Of a stretch of DNA of 64,000 nucleotides, positions 42,415 to 54,100 are shown piece after piece. The DNA is from Notospermus geniculatus (Eukaryota; Nemertea; Pilidiophora; Heteronemertea; Lineidae). The DNA lies in contig NMRB01000319.1 of NCBI GenBank assembly GCA_002633025.1, positions 124,467 through 188,466 on the forward strand, in the 5' to 3' direction. A program made the position numbers and the translations under genes. Each line of letters starts with the position of its first letter. Position 1 is the stretch's first letter. The notes under the pieces are model-generated. The model saw only the letters and a list, made by a program, of their open reading frames with translations, made no database searches and had not been told where the DNA came from.

Positions 42415-43039
42415 AATTTGCTGGGTCATTTTCGTAACCCAATTACTGGGTCAAGCAAATTGGGTGAAAAACTGGGTCAAAATAACCCAGCACATGATCA
42501 GATTTGACCAAATGTAGGGGTCGAAATTATGGGTCATTTTCATTGGGTCAAAATGACATAGTATTGGGTTGAAATATACCCAATGAACCAGTTCTACCTG
42601 GCCATATAACAATTACGTTGTAATGTGCAAACAAATTACAAAGAAATGCGTACTTACGAAAACAAATACATAAGAATATTGATACACTATGGTTTGAAAT
42701 CTGAGACACAAATTTATAGCTGTGAATGTTTCTCTTTCAGAATTATGAAAACAATAATTACATAACATCAGTTTTCTCTTTACCATACAAAAGATATTAT
42801 GCTGTACACTGGTATACCCGTCCATCTGAATGCTATACGTGGCTTCTCGGCCTATTGGCTAAGATTAAAGTTATGCGAAATTTAATAACTGTGGACTTTG
42901 CCTCAAGTCATGGTGAACTCCTGCCCTCTGCCTTGTGCACACCTGGCGCAAACAAGGTGCACAAGTTAGTATAGGTAGAAATTGCGAAACTAAGACAATC
43001 AAATTGGGTTATTTTTGACCCAACAAATTTTAGAGTGTA
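42415..43039 (+). mobile_element. TACACTCTAAAATTTG TIR element carrying U2 snRNA-like segment (copy 1)
   Basis: Inverted ends TACACTCTAAAATTTGCTGG and CCAACAAATTTTAGAGTGTA, followed inward by GGGTCA-type blocks (AACCCA/TGGGTT). The centre contains a U2 snRNA 5' match at 42836-42873. Copy 2, in reverse orientation, is at 53563-54341. Confidence 0.88.
42836..42873 (+). ncRNA. U2 snRNA 5'-end pseudosequence
   Basis: GCTTCTCGGCC, T, A, TTGGCTAAGAT follows the highly conserved U2 5' end with one mismatch, then AAAG. Similarity stops before the branch-point-binding region, so this is not a working U2 gene. It is embedded in a TIR element and repeated at 54031-54068 (minus). Confidence 0.75.
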
Positions 43040-43461
43040 GATGAGACGAACAGGGTGTCCTAGTCTGACATGTTAGACGGATTGCCACATCATCATCATG
43101 ACCAGGATGAGCCCCCCAATTGCGTCCTGGAAATATACGGTACCCAAAACAAAAGATGTGACAATAGGTCTAAAAAATGCTACCGGGTAGGCCCTATGCT
43201 ATTTTTTTTACGGCAAACGGCACAGTTTTCTTTTAATTTTCAGTCAAAATCCTAAATTGTTAGGAATAGGCCTACCTATCAGTGACCCCTCATCGCATTC
43301 CTTGCACTTATGTGCTTATTCCTGCCACCACAGCCTGAAATCATCACCGTTCAAGTAGGCCTAGGGCCAGGCCTATCTTTTACTTTAAAGGCCTGGATTT
43401 CTGTGGGACAAAAGATGAGGCCCAATCCGTCTAAAGACAAGGACACCCTGTTCGTCTCATC
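43037..43461. mobile_element. GATGAGACGAACAGGGTGTCCT inverted-repeat element
   Basis: GATGAGACGAACAGGGTGTC at 43032-43052 faces GACACCCTGTTCGTCTCATC at about 43442-43461. The direct block AACAAAAGATGTGACAA occurs at 43149 and again at 43480, beyond the right end, so the structure may be nested or duplicated. Confidence 0.55.
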
Positions 43462-43767
43462 CTCAAAATGTCCCCGAAACAAAAGATGTGACAACCGTCT
43501 TAAGACTCTAGGAGTAGGCCTAGGCCTACTAGGCCTACATGCTACCGGTAGGCCTAGCCTAGGCCTAATAGGCTAGGAAACCACACCCTGTTTGTCTCTT
43601 TCATCATGTTCATGCTTTGTTTCGCGGGGGATAGGCCTATTTTCAGGACGCAATGGGCGGAGCACGAACATTTGAACATTAAACATTAAACATTGGACGT
43701 CGCGAAGATGGACGACGTCACGAAAATTACGTTAGGGAAAGTTGGAGCATGACGTAGTTCGCGAAAA
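43462..43767. repeat. TAGGCCTA-rich segment
   Basis: Between 43511 and 43575 the sequence is almost entirely overlapping TAGGCCTA/CTAGGCCTAG palindromes. This octamer is scattered through the whole window. No gene. Confidence 0.7.
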
Positions 43768-43986
43768 TGGTTGACAATCCGACCGCCCGACCAATCGAAC
43801 ACACCCGACCAATCGACCACCCGACCAATCCACCACCGGAAATGACGTCAGATTTGAAGGGACTATTTAGCCGCTTAAAATGGTTGACCATCCGACCGCC
43901 CGACCAATCGAACACCCGACCAATCGACCACCCGACCAATTCACCACCGGAAATGACGTCAGATTTGAAGGGACTATTTAGCCGCA
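43768..43986 (+). repeat. tandem duplication, two 113-bp units with CGACCAATCGACC array
   Basis: Unit 1 starts TGGTTGACAATCCGACCGCC at 43768, unit 2 TGGTTGACCATCCGACCGCC at 43881. Each has an inner CGACCAATCGA(A/C)C array and ends AAATGACGTCAGATTTGAAG. The array motif matches the minisatellite at 33916-34102 on the other strand. Confidence 0.9.
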
Positions 43987-43989
43987 TCA

Positions 43990-44640
43990 CTCATCAAAGC
44001 AAGGCGGTGGAACTTCCGACCAGGGATTCTACACTTCTGCCATAAAATCTCACTGGTACTGCCCAGTATTAGTAAAATGGACGACTTGTAAATGTGAGTA
44101 GGTATTATCTTTGGGTAAGGGGGTTTGAGACGAACCGTATGATGATACAGAAGACTATAATCGGCCTTTCCGCGACGTCGAGAATAAACTCGGGATCGCA
44201 TACATTCTATACATGTATAGAATTTTGGGTTGTTGGCTGCTCAAAACAGGATTAAGTACAACTAGCCAACCATGGCTGGTATTCATAAAAGTTAGCAAAT
44301 GCTTATACTGAAGATTTGCACAGCAAGGGCCAGTGTAAATGTACTGCAAAACTTGAAGTAACAGCATTTGCTAGCTTTTGTGAATATCAGCCCATGTCTC
44401 GGTCCAGAAAGACGTATCGATCGAGAAATGACAACAGGTGGTAGAAAATTTTCCTGTTTTTCGAATGCTATAATTAAGTTATTCTTTCTCCTGAACAACA
44501 GGCCAACAAAATATTGTGGATTGAGGATTATGAAACACTGAAAAAAAGTATTGACGTCCGCGCTCATTGATTTCATGTCAGACTCACCTGTCAGTAACGG
44601 ACTTTCTCTCTGTCCAGATTTTTGGGACATTCGTCGATTG
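43990..44640 (-). pseudogene. damaged 5' part of a third copy of the 30-kb gene exon
   Basis: 44040-44620 parallels 30725-31110 of the intact copy: RVYSRRRGKADYSLLYHHTVRLKPPYPK is preserved, as are PPVVISR and the intron boundary text. It is broken by frame changes, by a 117-bp foldback (44275-44391), and it lacks the downstream half. Confidence 0.8.
44275..44391. mobile_element. foldback element GCTGGTATTCATAAAAG, CCATG duplication
   Basis: Inverted ends GCTGGTATTCATAAAAGTT and GCTTTTGTGAATATCAGC, plus AGCAAATGCT facing AGCATTTGCT. CCATG flanks both sides (44270-44274 and 44392-44396). It sits in the gene-family copy exactly where the intact copy reads AACCATGTCTCGG. Confidence 0.88.
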
Positions 44641-44744
44641 GAAAACATTTTTAATAACGTTGTCAGTAAATTTTATTCACGTCGCATTATTCTTGCTGCC
44701 GGTAACAACTACTGAAAACAGATAAGAATATGCTTGTCTTATTC

Positions 44745-44940
44745 CCAGGCACCATATTTCTGTTGGTAATACATTTATGGGTTGTAAATCCAGCCGTTCA
44801 AAAGTTAGCTGTACTTCGTCTCCCGCTCTCTTGTATACAAGCTCCTTTGGTCATATGAATAAAGACTAGTAAATGCACTAGGCGATGCTGTACAAATTTG
44901 AAGGTAAAGCATTTGATAGTCTTTATTCATATGAGCCATT
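44745..44940. repeat. dispersed repeat pieces and short inverted repeat
   Basis: 44745-44825 matches 26290-26375 and the 48.9-kb palindrome. At 44855-44940, ATATGAATAAAGACTA and TAGTCTTTATTCATAT form a short inverted pair around GTGCAT. Confidence 0.6.
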
Positions 44941-44994
44941 GTTGCGTCCATCGGCGTCCAATGATGGAGTCAGTTCCCAAAATTCAAAACGCCA

Positions 44995-45505
44995 ACAAGG
45001 CGGTTGTTGCCAGAAAAAAACATTTGCACGGTGCGGGTTCGGTAACCGGACTCGATCTAGTTCGAGGCCAGTTCTTCGAACACCAGCGTGCCACTGAATG
45101 GCGTGTATCAACATTTTCAATTATCGTAAGTACAAAATATGCCGGGAATAATCACTGCTAAAAATCAATAAACTATGCTTCTAACAGCATGAGCAGTGCT
45201 TGAGAATTCTCGCGCGTGATTTCTTCACTGGTAACTTACAGCAAGTACGCCAGTGATATCACTCTCAGGTAGTGTGTTCAATTACCCCCCCCCCCGTGGC
45301 CGGTGGAGGTCGGTTCGCTTTTACACGAGAGAACAACCGGCTTGCACCTATCTCCACCTTCCCGAGATTCACGCGGCGAACTGAAATGGCTCGAAGAAGG
45401 TGAAGGTCACTTGTTTCGCTTTTACACGGGGAAAAGTAACGAAACCCTCCTCGATCCAGTCTCGATCCGGAACGCACCCGCACCATGTAAAAAGGCCTGT
45501 CAATT
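44995..45505 (-). mobile_element. TIR repeat element, about 510 bp (copy B)
   Basis: Reverse-orientation copy of the 31128-31643 element, including ATCTAGTTCGAGG, TTTACACGAGAGAA and GCACCATGTAAAAAGG at the end. A poly-C run at 45287-45296 marks a local change. It also lies beside a copy of the 30-kb gene family. Confidence 0.75.
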
Positions 45506-46134
45506 GGCGATATCCGGAGAATATGGCTGCGTCAAGCATCTCATGGGCGTCTCAGTGTTTGGACTGAGGTGGGAAAATTATCTAGCCGATTACTTCCTTT
45601 CAAAAATTCAGTGATTAGGCTATCGGTAATAAAAATGGAAGTGGTTATTTGGCAAGCAAATGCTTGCCGAATTACAGAAATTTGGTCTTAGATGGCATCC
45701 AGACAATAATGAATATTAATTAGACCCCATTAATTATGCAAACAGAAGATGAAGATGGCGTCCTCCGACTCGCCGTCGCAGCCATCTCCAAAAGGCATCG
45801 AAAAATTGCGATTGGGAGTAGGCTATGCCTCCAAAGAAAATTTTAAGACGGCATTAAAGGCATCGAACTGTTTATTTGCACAGTTAACTGCTGTGTATGC
45901 AGTAAGCGTAGTCTTGGATGCACGTCTAGCTCATTAATTATGCAGCGCTCCCAGAGCAGCTAGCAGGGCCGAAAATATCGTGTAGTGGAGGGGGCCTTGC
46001 GGAAAGGAGCCTACAAGCGATTTTCAGAAGAAAGTGGTTATTTATCGACCCTGGTTTGCCAAAGAGTACGCCAAGTTTGGCTTAAAACGACGAGTTACCT
46101 GCATTGTCCTGAACCAGTTAATAAATTCCTACCG

Positions 46135-46270
46135 CATATCTGCAGCCAGTTGATTAGCGCAGTGCAAAGAGTGATGGGCCAGCAACCCCGATGTCGCGGG
46201 TTCGAAACTTGAGTGATCACACTCTTGATTATTTTTCTTTGCTTTTCTTTTTTTTCGTTTTTCTTGTTTT
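46135..46270 (+). repeat. tRNA-derived SINE-like repeat
   Basis: A-box-like TTAGCGCAGTG (46154-46164) and B-box GGGTTCGAAAC (46199-46209) at tRNA-like spacing, followed by an imperfect TTTTCTTTTTTTTCG tail. The acceptor stem does not pair convincingly. Confidence 0.55.
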
Positions 46271-46543
46271 TCATTTTCTCCGAAAAGGCATCAAGAAGAA
46301 ACGTTTTGTGTTTCCGTACAAAAATAGATCCGAACAGTGGAATGTGCCGGATGGTGGTCTCATTGGCCACAGTAGTCAATACTCCGTAACTACGCCATGG
46401 GTGAGGGTGCCATTGACATGAATATTATTGCTTGGGTTCCGTTAAGTAAGTTCAAGATATAAAAAAAATACTATTGCCGCCCGTGCCCAAAATCAGCGCC
46501 GTGCCTCTCAAATTTTCCGTCCAAAAAGTACAACATGCACATG

Positions 46544-47022
46544 AGTTTTTAGCTCACCTCTGTGAGGTGAGCTTCTCTCATGGTGTGTCGTCCGTCGTCC
46601 GTCGTCGTCCGTCGTCCGTCGTCGTTAACATGGGTGGCACGTTTCTAAACCGCTTGGGTTAGAAACTTGAAATTTGGTGTACAGGTAGCCTATGGTAAAA
46701 ACTATCTCTGGACCGAAACTTAACGCTGCTGCTTATACACTCTGGCCTGTAGGGGGCACTTTGTGAAAACCTTCTTTGGGCCGTATCTCCTGAACGCTGT
46801 TAGCTAGAACCACGAAACTTTTATGGTGGGTTCCTCTGATCAGACTACATCACATAAATCCCGGGTTTTTGATTTGACCTACTTTTCAAGGTCACAGAGG
46901 TCAAAGTTCAAAATTCACTGTTTGGTGGCACATTTCATGGCTATTTGACATAGAGCGTTGTGATTTGGTGTGAAGATATATCTAGGCACCCTGCACAAAT
47001 GCACCAAATTTCAACCCGATCG
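46544..47022 (+). repeat. dispersed repeat family copy, cut by gap
   Basis: Starts TTTTTAGCTCACCTCTGTGAGGTGAGCT, with a CGTCCGTCGT run and AAGGTCACAGAGGTCAAAG as in the 5331 copy. The right part is lost in the N run. Confidence 0.8.
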
Positions 47023-47544
47023 NNNNNNNNNNNNNNNNNNNNNNNNNNNNNNNNNNNNNNNNNNNNNNNNNNNNNNNNNNNNNNNNNNNNNNNNNNNNNN
47101 NNNNNNNNNNNNNNNNNNNNNNNNNNNNNNNNNNNNNNNNNNNNNNNNNNNNNNNNNNNNNNNNNNNNNNNNNNNNNNNNNNNNNNNNNNNNNNNNNNNN
47201 NNNNNNNNNNNNNNNNNNNNNNNNNNNNNNNNNNNNNNNNNNNNNNNNNNNNNNNNNNNNNNNNNNNNNNNNNNNNNNNNNNNNNNNNNNNNNNNNNNNN
47301 NNNNNNNNNNNNNNNNNNNNNNNNNNNNNNNNNNNNNNNNNNNNNNNNNNNNNNNNNNNNNNNNNNNNNNNNNNNNNNNNNNNNNNNNNNNNNNNNNNNN
47401 NNNNNNNNNNNNNNNNNNNNNNNNNNNNNNNNNNNNNNNNNNNNNNNNNNNNNNNNNNNNNNNNNNNNNNNNNNNNNNNNNNNNNNNNNNNNNNNNNNNN
47501 NNNNNNNNNNNNNNNNNNNNNNNNNNNNNNNNNNNNNNNNNNNN
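47023..47544. other. assembly gap (522 N) followed by poly-C
   Basis: All N, followed by 16 C. Open frames that cross it are artefacts. The true gap size is unknown. Confidence 0.99.
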
Positions 47545-48131
47545 CCCCCCCCCCCCCCCCGATCTCCCTTGGCCCTTCCTTGCACCTGGATAGGTTTTAA
47601 CTTCCTCCAAGGTTATAACAAACAACTGGCATATTTGCTTGCCCAATAGCCAAACGTGCTGAATAATATGGCAAGCACATACCCTGATTAATATTCATTA
47701 GGGGGCGTGACGTGCTTGCCAAATAGGGACATTTTTCAGCATTAGACGGCAAGCATGCTTGCTAAATAAGGACGAAAAAGGGAGCTGCTTGGCAAGCATG
47801 CTTGCCAAATAAACCCGGCCAATAAAAATATCATTTTGAATCTTGTACCACGAGTACCCAGATTTAACGAAGACGTAATTCAGGTGGAAACCAGTTAATT
47901 GTGCGTTAGTAAGAGAGCTAAGGAGTTAACACGCCACAATCAAAACATTACCGTTCACCCGCCCAAAGCAAATACAAACATAACGTTTGATTTGTTGTGT
48001 ATCAATAGCCCGAGAAATATAGCAATCGTACATAGTATTTAGTGACAAATCAATATCGTGCTTGATGTGTAAGGTGTTAGAAATCAGCAAGGCCTAATCT
48101 TCCTGTGGTTTAGAGCGGTAGGGCTACCAAG

Positions 48132-51100
48132 ATGTCGGATACAAAGTCAAAGGTAAGATTCGGGTCCGGAATTGCGTCGTCGACTTTTTTACCTCACGTG
48201 GAAAAGACAATGGGTCGTATTTTAGAGCGTTTCTTAACGTTGAGGTCGACCTTAAATATGTTGTAAAACCATCGAGAACAATAGATTTAAGGTGTACCTT
48301 CATGTTAAGGAACGTTCTAAAATACGGGCCAATGATTTCGCAGGATTTCTTTCTTTCTATGGATCTCTCCAATTTTCAAATTCCGGTGGCGGTTTTGCAA
48401 ATAGCCTACCACTTAAAGATAATGTATCACGGGTATTTTCGCGGGACACGAAATTCATTGTTTATTTACATTTTGTTTCTTTGTCTTTAATATGAGTAAT
48501 TTGTTGGTGGCATGCCCCTCTAGAAATTCTGTTGATTCCAAAAGTAGTCATTTTGGTGGGTCGGCATGTCCCAAAAGTCCAAAATAACATAATGTAAACA
48601 TCTATGTTTACAAACACTGAATGTAAACAAAGAAGTCGTGATACATTACCTTTAATGGATCTCACTCAACTTTCGTCGCATGCTGCAATATAGTCCAGTC
48701 AAATTGCAATTTAACCTCCAACAAATTGCAACAAAATTCCTTTCACTTGTAGGTGATTCTGGAAGGTCCTGACAACATCATATCAAAAGTTTACCAAAAT
48801 TTGCGCAGTGGAAATGCCCTTAATTCATATTTATTTACGATCCTTCATTAACTTCCATTACAGTATTTATGGACTTCTATTACAAACACTAGTGTCGATG
48901 TACAGCCAACTTTTTTCCTGTCGATATTAAGCCCTATAAATGTATTACCAATAGATAGAAATATGGCACCTTACATTCCGATAGGCCTGTTTGGAAGATC
49001 ATCAAACTTGTTTTTGTTATTAAAATGTCAAATTTGTAGATTTCAGGCAAATGTGACGTAATATGTCATTTCTACAACAGAGCGACAACATATAATGTTC
49101 TAATCATGCCTATCTGACTTAGAGGTGTCATATTTCTATCTATTGGTAATACATTTATAGGGCATAAAATCGACAGGAAAAAAGTTAGCTGTACATCAAC
49201 ACTAGTGTTTGTAATAGAAGTCCATAAATACTGTAATGGAAGTTAATGAAGGATCATAAATAAACATGAATTAAGGGCATTTCCACCGCGTAAATTTTGG
49301 TAAACTTTTGATATGATGTTGTCAGGACCGTCCAGAATCACCTACAAGTGAAAATAATTTTGTTGCAATTAGTTGGAGGTTACGTCCCTTTTTTGGTTAG
49401 ATTGACTGGACTAATATGATTGTCGTCAGGTCCGAAAGGTTAGAATTTAAACTACATTGTACTTGCATTATTAACCGATATTGGGCGATTTTAGCTCACC
49501 TGTGGTGAGCTCTTACAATGGTGATGTGTCCGCCGTCCGTCAGCAGGACACGTTTTGTAACGGCTGGGGCTATTGATCTGAAACTTGATTCATATATACC
49601 CCTAGGTCATATGACCTAAGGCACCAAGTTTCGGTCCGATTCGATTCTTGACTTGTCCTCCAGGTGGCTATAACCAAAAACACAAAAAGTGCAATAACTC
49701 CTGAACTAATGACTGGATCATCTCCAAATTTTTATTACACGTGTATCTAATGAGGATACATAACGGGTTTATTATTTGACCTATTTTTTAAGGTCACAGA
49801 GGTCAAAGAGTAGAATTTTGCATTTTGGTGGCACGTTTCGTAACTGCAAAGGCTATTGACGTGAAACATGGGTTCATATATACCCGTATGTCCTATGTCC
49901 TACGACAACAAGTTTATGTCCCATTTGATTTTTGGCTCGGACAGCAGTTGGCCATAACCCCAAACACAAAAATTGCAATAACTCCTGAACTAATGACTGG
50001 ATCATCTCCAAATTTTTATCATAGGTGAATCTAATGAGGATACACGACATGTGGCACGGGTTTGTGATTTGGCCTACTTTTCAAGGTCACATAGGTCAAA
50101 GTTCGATTCTAACGTCTGGATTGTCTCCAAATATTCATCGTCGGTGCATTTAATGAGGATACATGACACATAACGGGTTTTTGATTTGACCTACTTTCGA
50201 AGGCCACAGAGGCCAAAGTTCAAATTTTTGTCATTTGCGTTTCGTGGCTATTTGACCTAATATCTTCGGACTTCGTGCGACCAGGTGTCTGAGAACCCTC
50301 TGTACCTGGAACTCGAAGCTTCCCTGGGAACATTAATTTTCATCCAAGTGATCACACGGTCCACGGACCATTTCATTTGGAAACTGGACTGGCAGATATG
50401 TCATAAATAAATTACTGAAATGACAATGCTTTGACCTTGAAATTGTGACCCTTATCATATTTACCCAGGAACTCAAGGCTTGCCCTGCAACATTTTGATT
50501 CAACAATAACATTTGTCATTTTGTTCTTCTGGCACATTCACCCAGACGAGCACATGGTCCATGGACCATTTCATTCGAAATGACATCAGTATACTACCAT
50601 GTGAATGAAAACATAATTTCATTTCATGTTTATTAAATGTTTTCTTTCAGGCTGACGTTCTAACGGATACCGAAAAAAGCGGTAGGTACAATATGCCTGG
50701 ATACAGGGTGGGGCCGTTGTTCATACAGATACAAAATGTGTGAAGGTTTAAATGGGAATTAGATCCATCATCTAACAATTGCACCATTGTAACAAATGTT
50801 TGACGTGATCATACCTACTTTTTCGCATCTGATTTCATTATTTCTCGAACACATTCAAAACGATTTCGACCCAACTCATTCGTATTTTTGATACAACTTT
50901 AATACGTTACAAGGCAATGAAAGTGTCTTTAATCATGTTAATTGTGATGTTAAAGTTAGGCGTAATATAAAAAATGGAGTCGTCCTCCAATAATCTTGCA
51001 AATTTTCGACCCCCACCGGGGTCATCTTCAGGCTGGCACTTTCAAGTCGAGCTACCAGAAGGGTACCTACACGTCTGGTAGCTCGACTTGAAAGTGCCAG

Positions 51101-54100
51101 CCTGAAGAAGAAAATTTGCAAGATTGTTGGGGGACGACTCCTTTTATTATATCATTTTGTGTGTCGCCTTTTGTGCTCTATTTTTTGGATAAAGTTAGGC
51201 GTAACGCATGAAATTGAGTGCCTTCTCAGGATATAAATCTTACTACGAATCTTATAATTTCTAAGTAACTATCTTAGCTATTCAGTTGGATTCTTAGTAA
51301 CATATACATGTATTAGTAAGGAACATTCTGTCGACAGTTTGCTGTCAGATAGTCAATTATTGCTGTCAGACAGCTACAATTGCTGTCATGCAGTACTGTA
51401 TGACAGCCCATAAATGACAGCAATAATTGCTGTCATACAGTACTGTACACAGGTGTATTATAAAAGTTGGCCATTTTTTCGTGTTTTAGCCTGTTCTTTG
51501 TGGCTTATTCATGCAGAGCGATAACGCACTCATCATGATTTATTTAGTGCATATAAAAGTTCATTCATTCCTGGACAAATTGTTGTCTTCAGTTCTAATA
51601 TAGTCCAACAGTAACACAGTTAAATTTTGAATTAAAAATTTGAACCAAAAACACAATTTTCCTGAATTACATGACAGGTTCATGACGGATTAACAATCTG
51701 AAATGTACATCTAGTGGGCATCATTACAAGCTACAATAATCCGCTGGTTAAATGAGTATAAAGTAAACTACATTGAAATTATATCAATTTTAAACTTTTT
51801 GAAGTGTGTTTAAAAAATTTAAATTTGATTTAATTTCAATGTAGTTTATTCTTTACTAATTTAACCAGCGGATTATTGTAGCTTGTAATGATGCCCANAC
51901 CACCTATAAATTTACAGAAAGTGCCTGCAGCAGAGTCCCCAGTATTTCTGTGTTTTTACAGGAAGCAATTTTGTGCTAAAACGGTACCACCTATAAATTT
52001 ACAGAAAGTGCCTGCAGCAGAGTCCCCAGCATTTCTGTGTTTTTACAGGAAGCAATTTTGTACTAAAATGGTACCACCTATAAATTTACAGAAAGTGCCT
52101 GCAGCGGAGTCCCCCGTACTTCTGTGTTTTTACAGGGATCTGATGAGGGCAGTAATACAGATTTCTGTATTTGTAACTTCACCTGTAAATATACAGAAAG
52201 TGCTGGGGACTCTGCTGCAGGCACTTTTCTGTAATTTTATCGACACAATTTCTAACAGTGAGTGTTTGCGAGTTTTCGACCCCAACCGGGGTCTTCTTCA
52301 GGCTGGAACTTTACAATAAAGTTCCAGCCTGAAGAAGACCCCGGTTGGGGTCGAAAATTCGCAAACACTCTGGAAATTGCCTTTTTATTTATCATATATT
52401 GTGTGTCAATTTTTGTGCTTTTCTTCGCTTTGGATACAGTACTGTATGACACCAATTATTGCTGTCTGACCCAACGCTGTCGTTCGTCATTCAGCCGGGT
52501 CAGTCGATTTTATAAAACACCCCTACCGCATTGAGTTTTGCCGCAAATGTGCGCCTAGCTTTAGCTGAAGACACATAGTCGCGGTTCGTGCTCAGGTGCG
52601 GCAACGGTATAGGGGTGTTTTTAAAGTCGACTGACCCGATTGAATGATGAGTCGAGCAGCATTGGGTCACCCCTACCATGCCTACCGTCGCCGCACATAA
52701 GAACGAACCGCAACTATGTGTCTTTACCTTTAGCCCTTCGAGCGCCGTTTTTTTTTCAACTTTTCCTTCCCCTGCGACCGGAAAAAAACTGCCAAAAATG
52801 TATGTCAATTTCAAGTGGCACGAATGGCGCCGCGATTGAAATCGTGGTCTTAATCGGGGAATCGTGGTGATCCTATCAGATATCTGATCACAGCTCGAGG
52901 TCAGTCGTGAGGGCAATCGTGTTTATCGTAGAAAATTTTTGAACCGTCCAAAACTTTTCTACGATTAATACGATTGCCACGACTGACCTCAGGATCTGAT
53001 AGGATCACCACGACTACTCCACCATATAAGACCACGATTTCAACCGTGGCGTGATTCGTGAGAGTGGAAACATAGCATTTTCCTGGAATGTGTTCCGTTT
53101 CAGAAGTCAGACTACATTATGATCAACTGGTAAAGGAGCAGGATAGCCTCACAGCGGCTATGGTACCCACTCTGATGAGATCCCTTGGGCAGAATCCAAC
53201 AGATGAAGAAATCAAAGATATCACAGAAACAGTCCATTCCCATTGTTAGTTGGTATTATTTTTGTTACTAATCACCTGCTTCACTTACTCCTGCCAGCGC
53301 ACCGTCTTATCGTGCTGGCATTATGGTTCCTGATGTTCATGATAGTTTTTTTTGGTCGTGGTGTCTGTGTGTCAGGGTATCTGACGGGTGTGCATGTGTA
53401 GGCCTGTCCGTCCACCGCACCTTCACATCTTAAAACCGTTTGTACTCAAGATGCTGATTAAAATTCTCAGTGGACTCCCTGACTGTTATCTCCTTTAGGA
53501 GCAGGACTGGGTATTCGATCTCTTCCTGGTACTTTCACTGCCACTGTGGCAACAGCCATGCACACACTAAAATTCATTGGGTCAAATATAACCCAAATCA
53601 TAACCCAATGAAGTGTCACTATTGCACTTGGCCAACACTGGGTCAAAATAGCCCATTTATATTGGGCAGGCCTATGACCCACTATATTGGGTCAAATTCA
53701 AGTCCAACATTGGGTTGATTTCAACCTATACTGATGGGTTACCTTGACATATCAATTGGGTAAAAAAAATAACCCAATATAAACCAACTGAAGTGTCACT
53801 ATTGCACTTGCCCAACAGGGGGTTAACTTGACCCAACATCATTAGGTCAATCGTTTTACCCATCGATTGGTTTAAAATACAGACCAATCTTGGGTCACAA
53901 ATTACCCATCAGGTTGTGTTATTAGACGGTTGGGTCACTCAAATAACACACGTGTTGGGTTATCACACTGAGCTTTTTAAGGTCTTGATTGCTTGCGCAA
54001 TTGACACCTATAACAGCTCTTAAATATAATATAACTTTAACCTTAGCCAATAGGCCGAGAAGCTACGAAGAGTTCTTTTGGATGGGGGTATACCAACGCA

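Larger units (their letters stand above)
45645..47812. mobile_element. possible 2.2-kb TIR element, TTATTTGGCAAGCA ends
   Basis: TTATTTGGCAAGCAAATGCT at 45645 faces AGCATGCTTGCCAAATAA ending 47812. Both ends have a nearby TTAATATTCAT/ATGAATATTAATT block. The interior holds an open frame starting ATGGCGTCCTCC (45755-45937, no recognised domain), a tRNA-derived repeat, part of a dispersed repeat and the assembly gap. No target duplication was seen, so two separate short elements are also possible. Confidence 0.4.

Noticed and set aside
42836-42873. Functional U2 snRNA gene
   Set aside because: Similarity ends after about 35 nt, there is no Sm site or 3' stem, and the segment recurs inside a TIR element.
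45749-45937. First exon of a host gene (ATGGCGTCCTCC start)
   Set aside because: Good-looking start context, but no donor in a sensible place and no following exon; kept only as a note within the possible TIR element.
46941-47649. Long open frames on both strands across the gap
   Set aside because: They consist almost wholly of N translated as X; artefact of the 522-N run.
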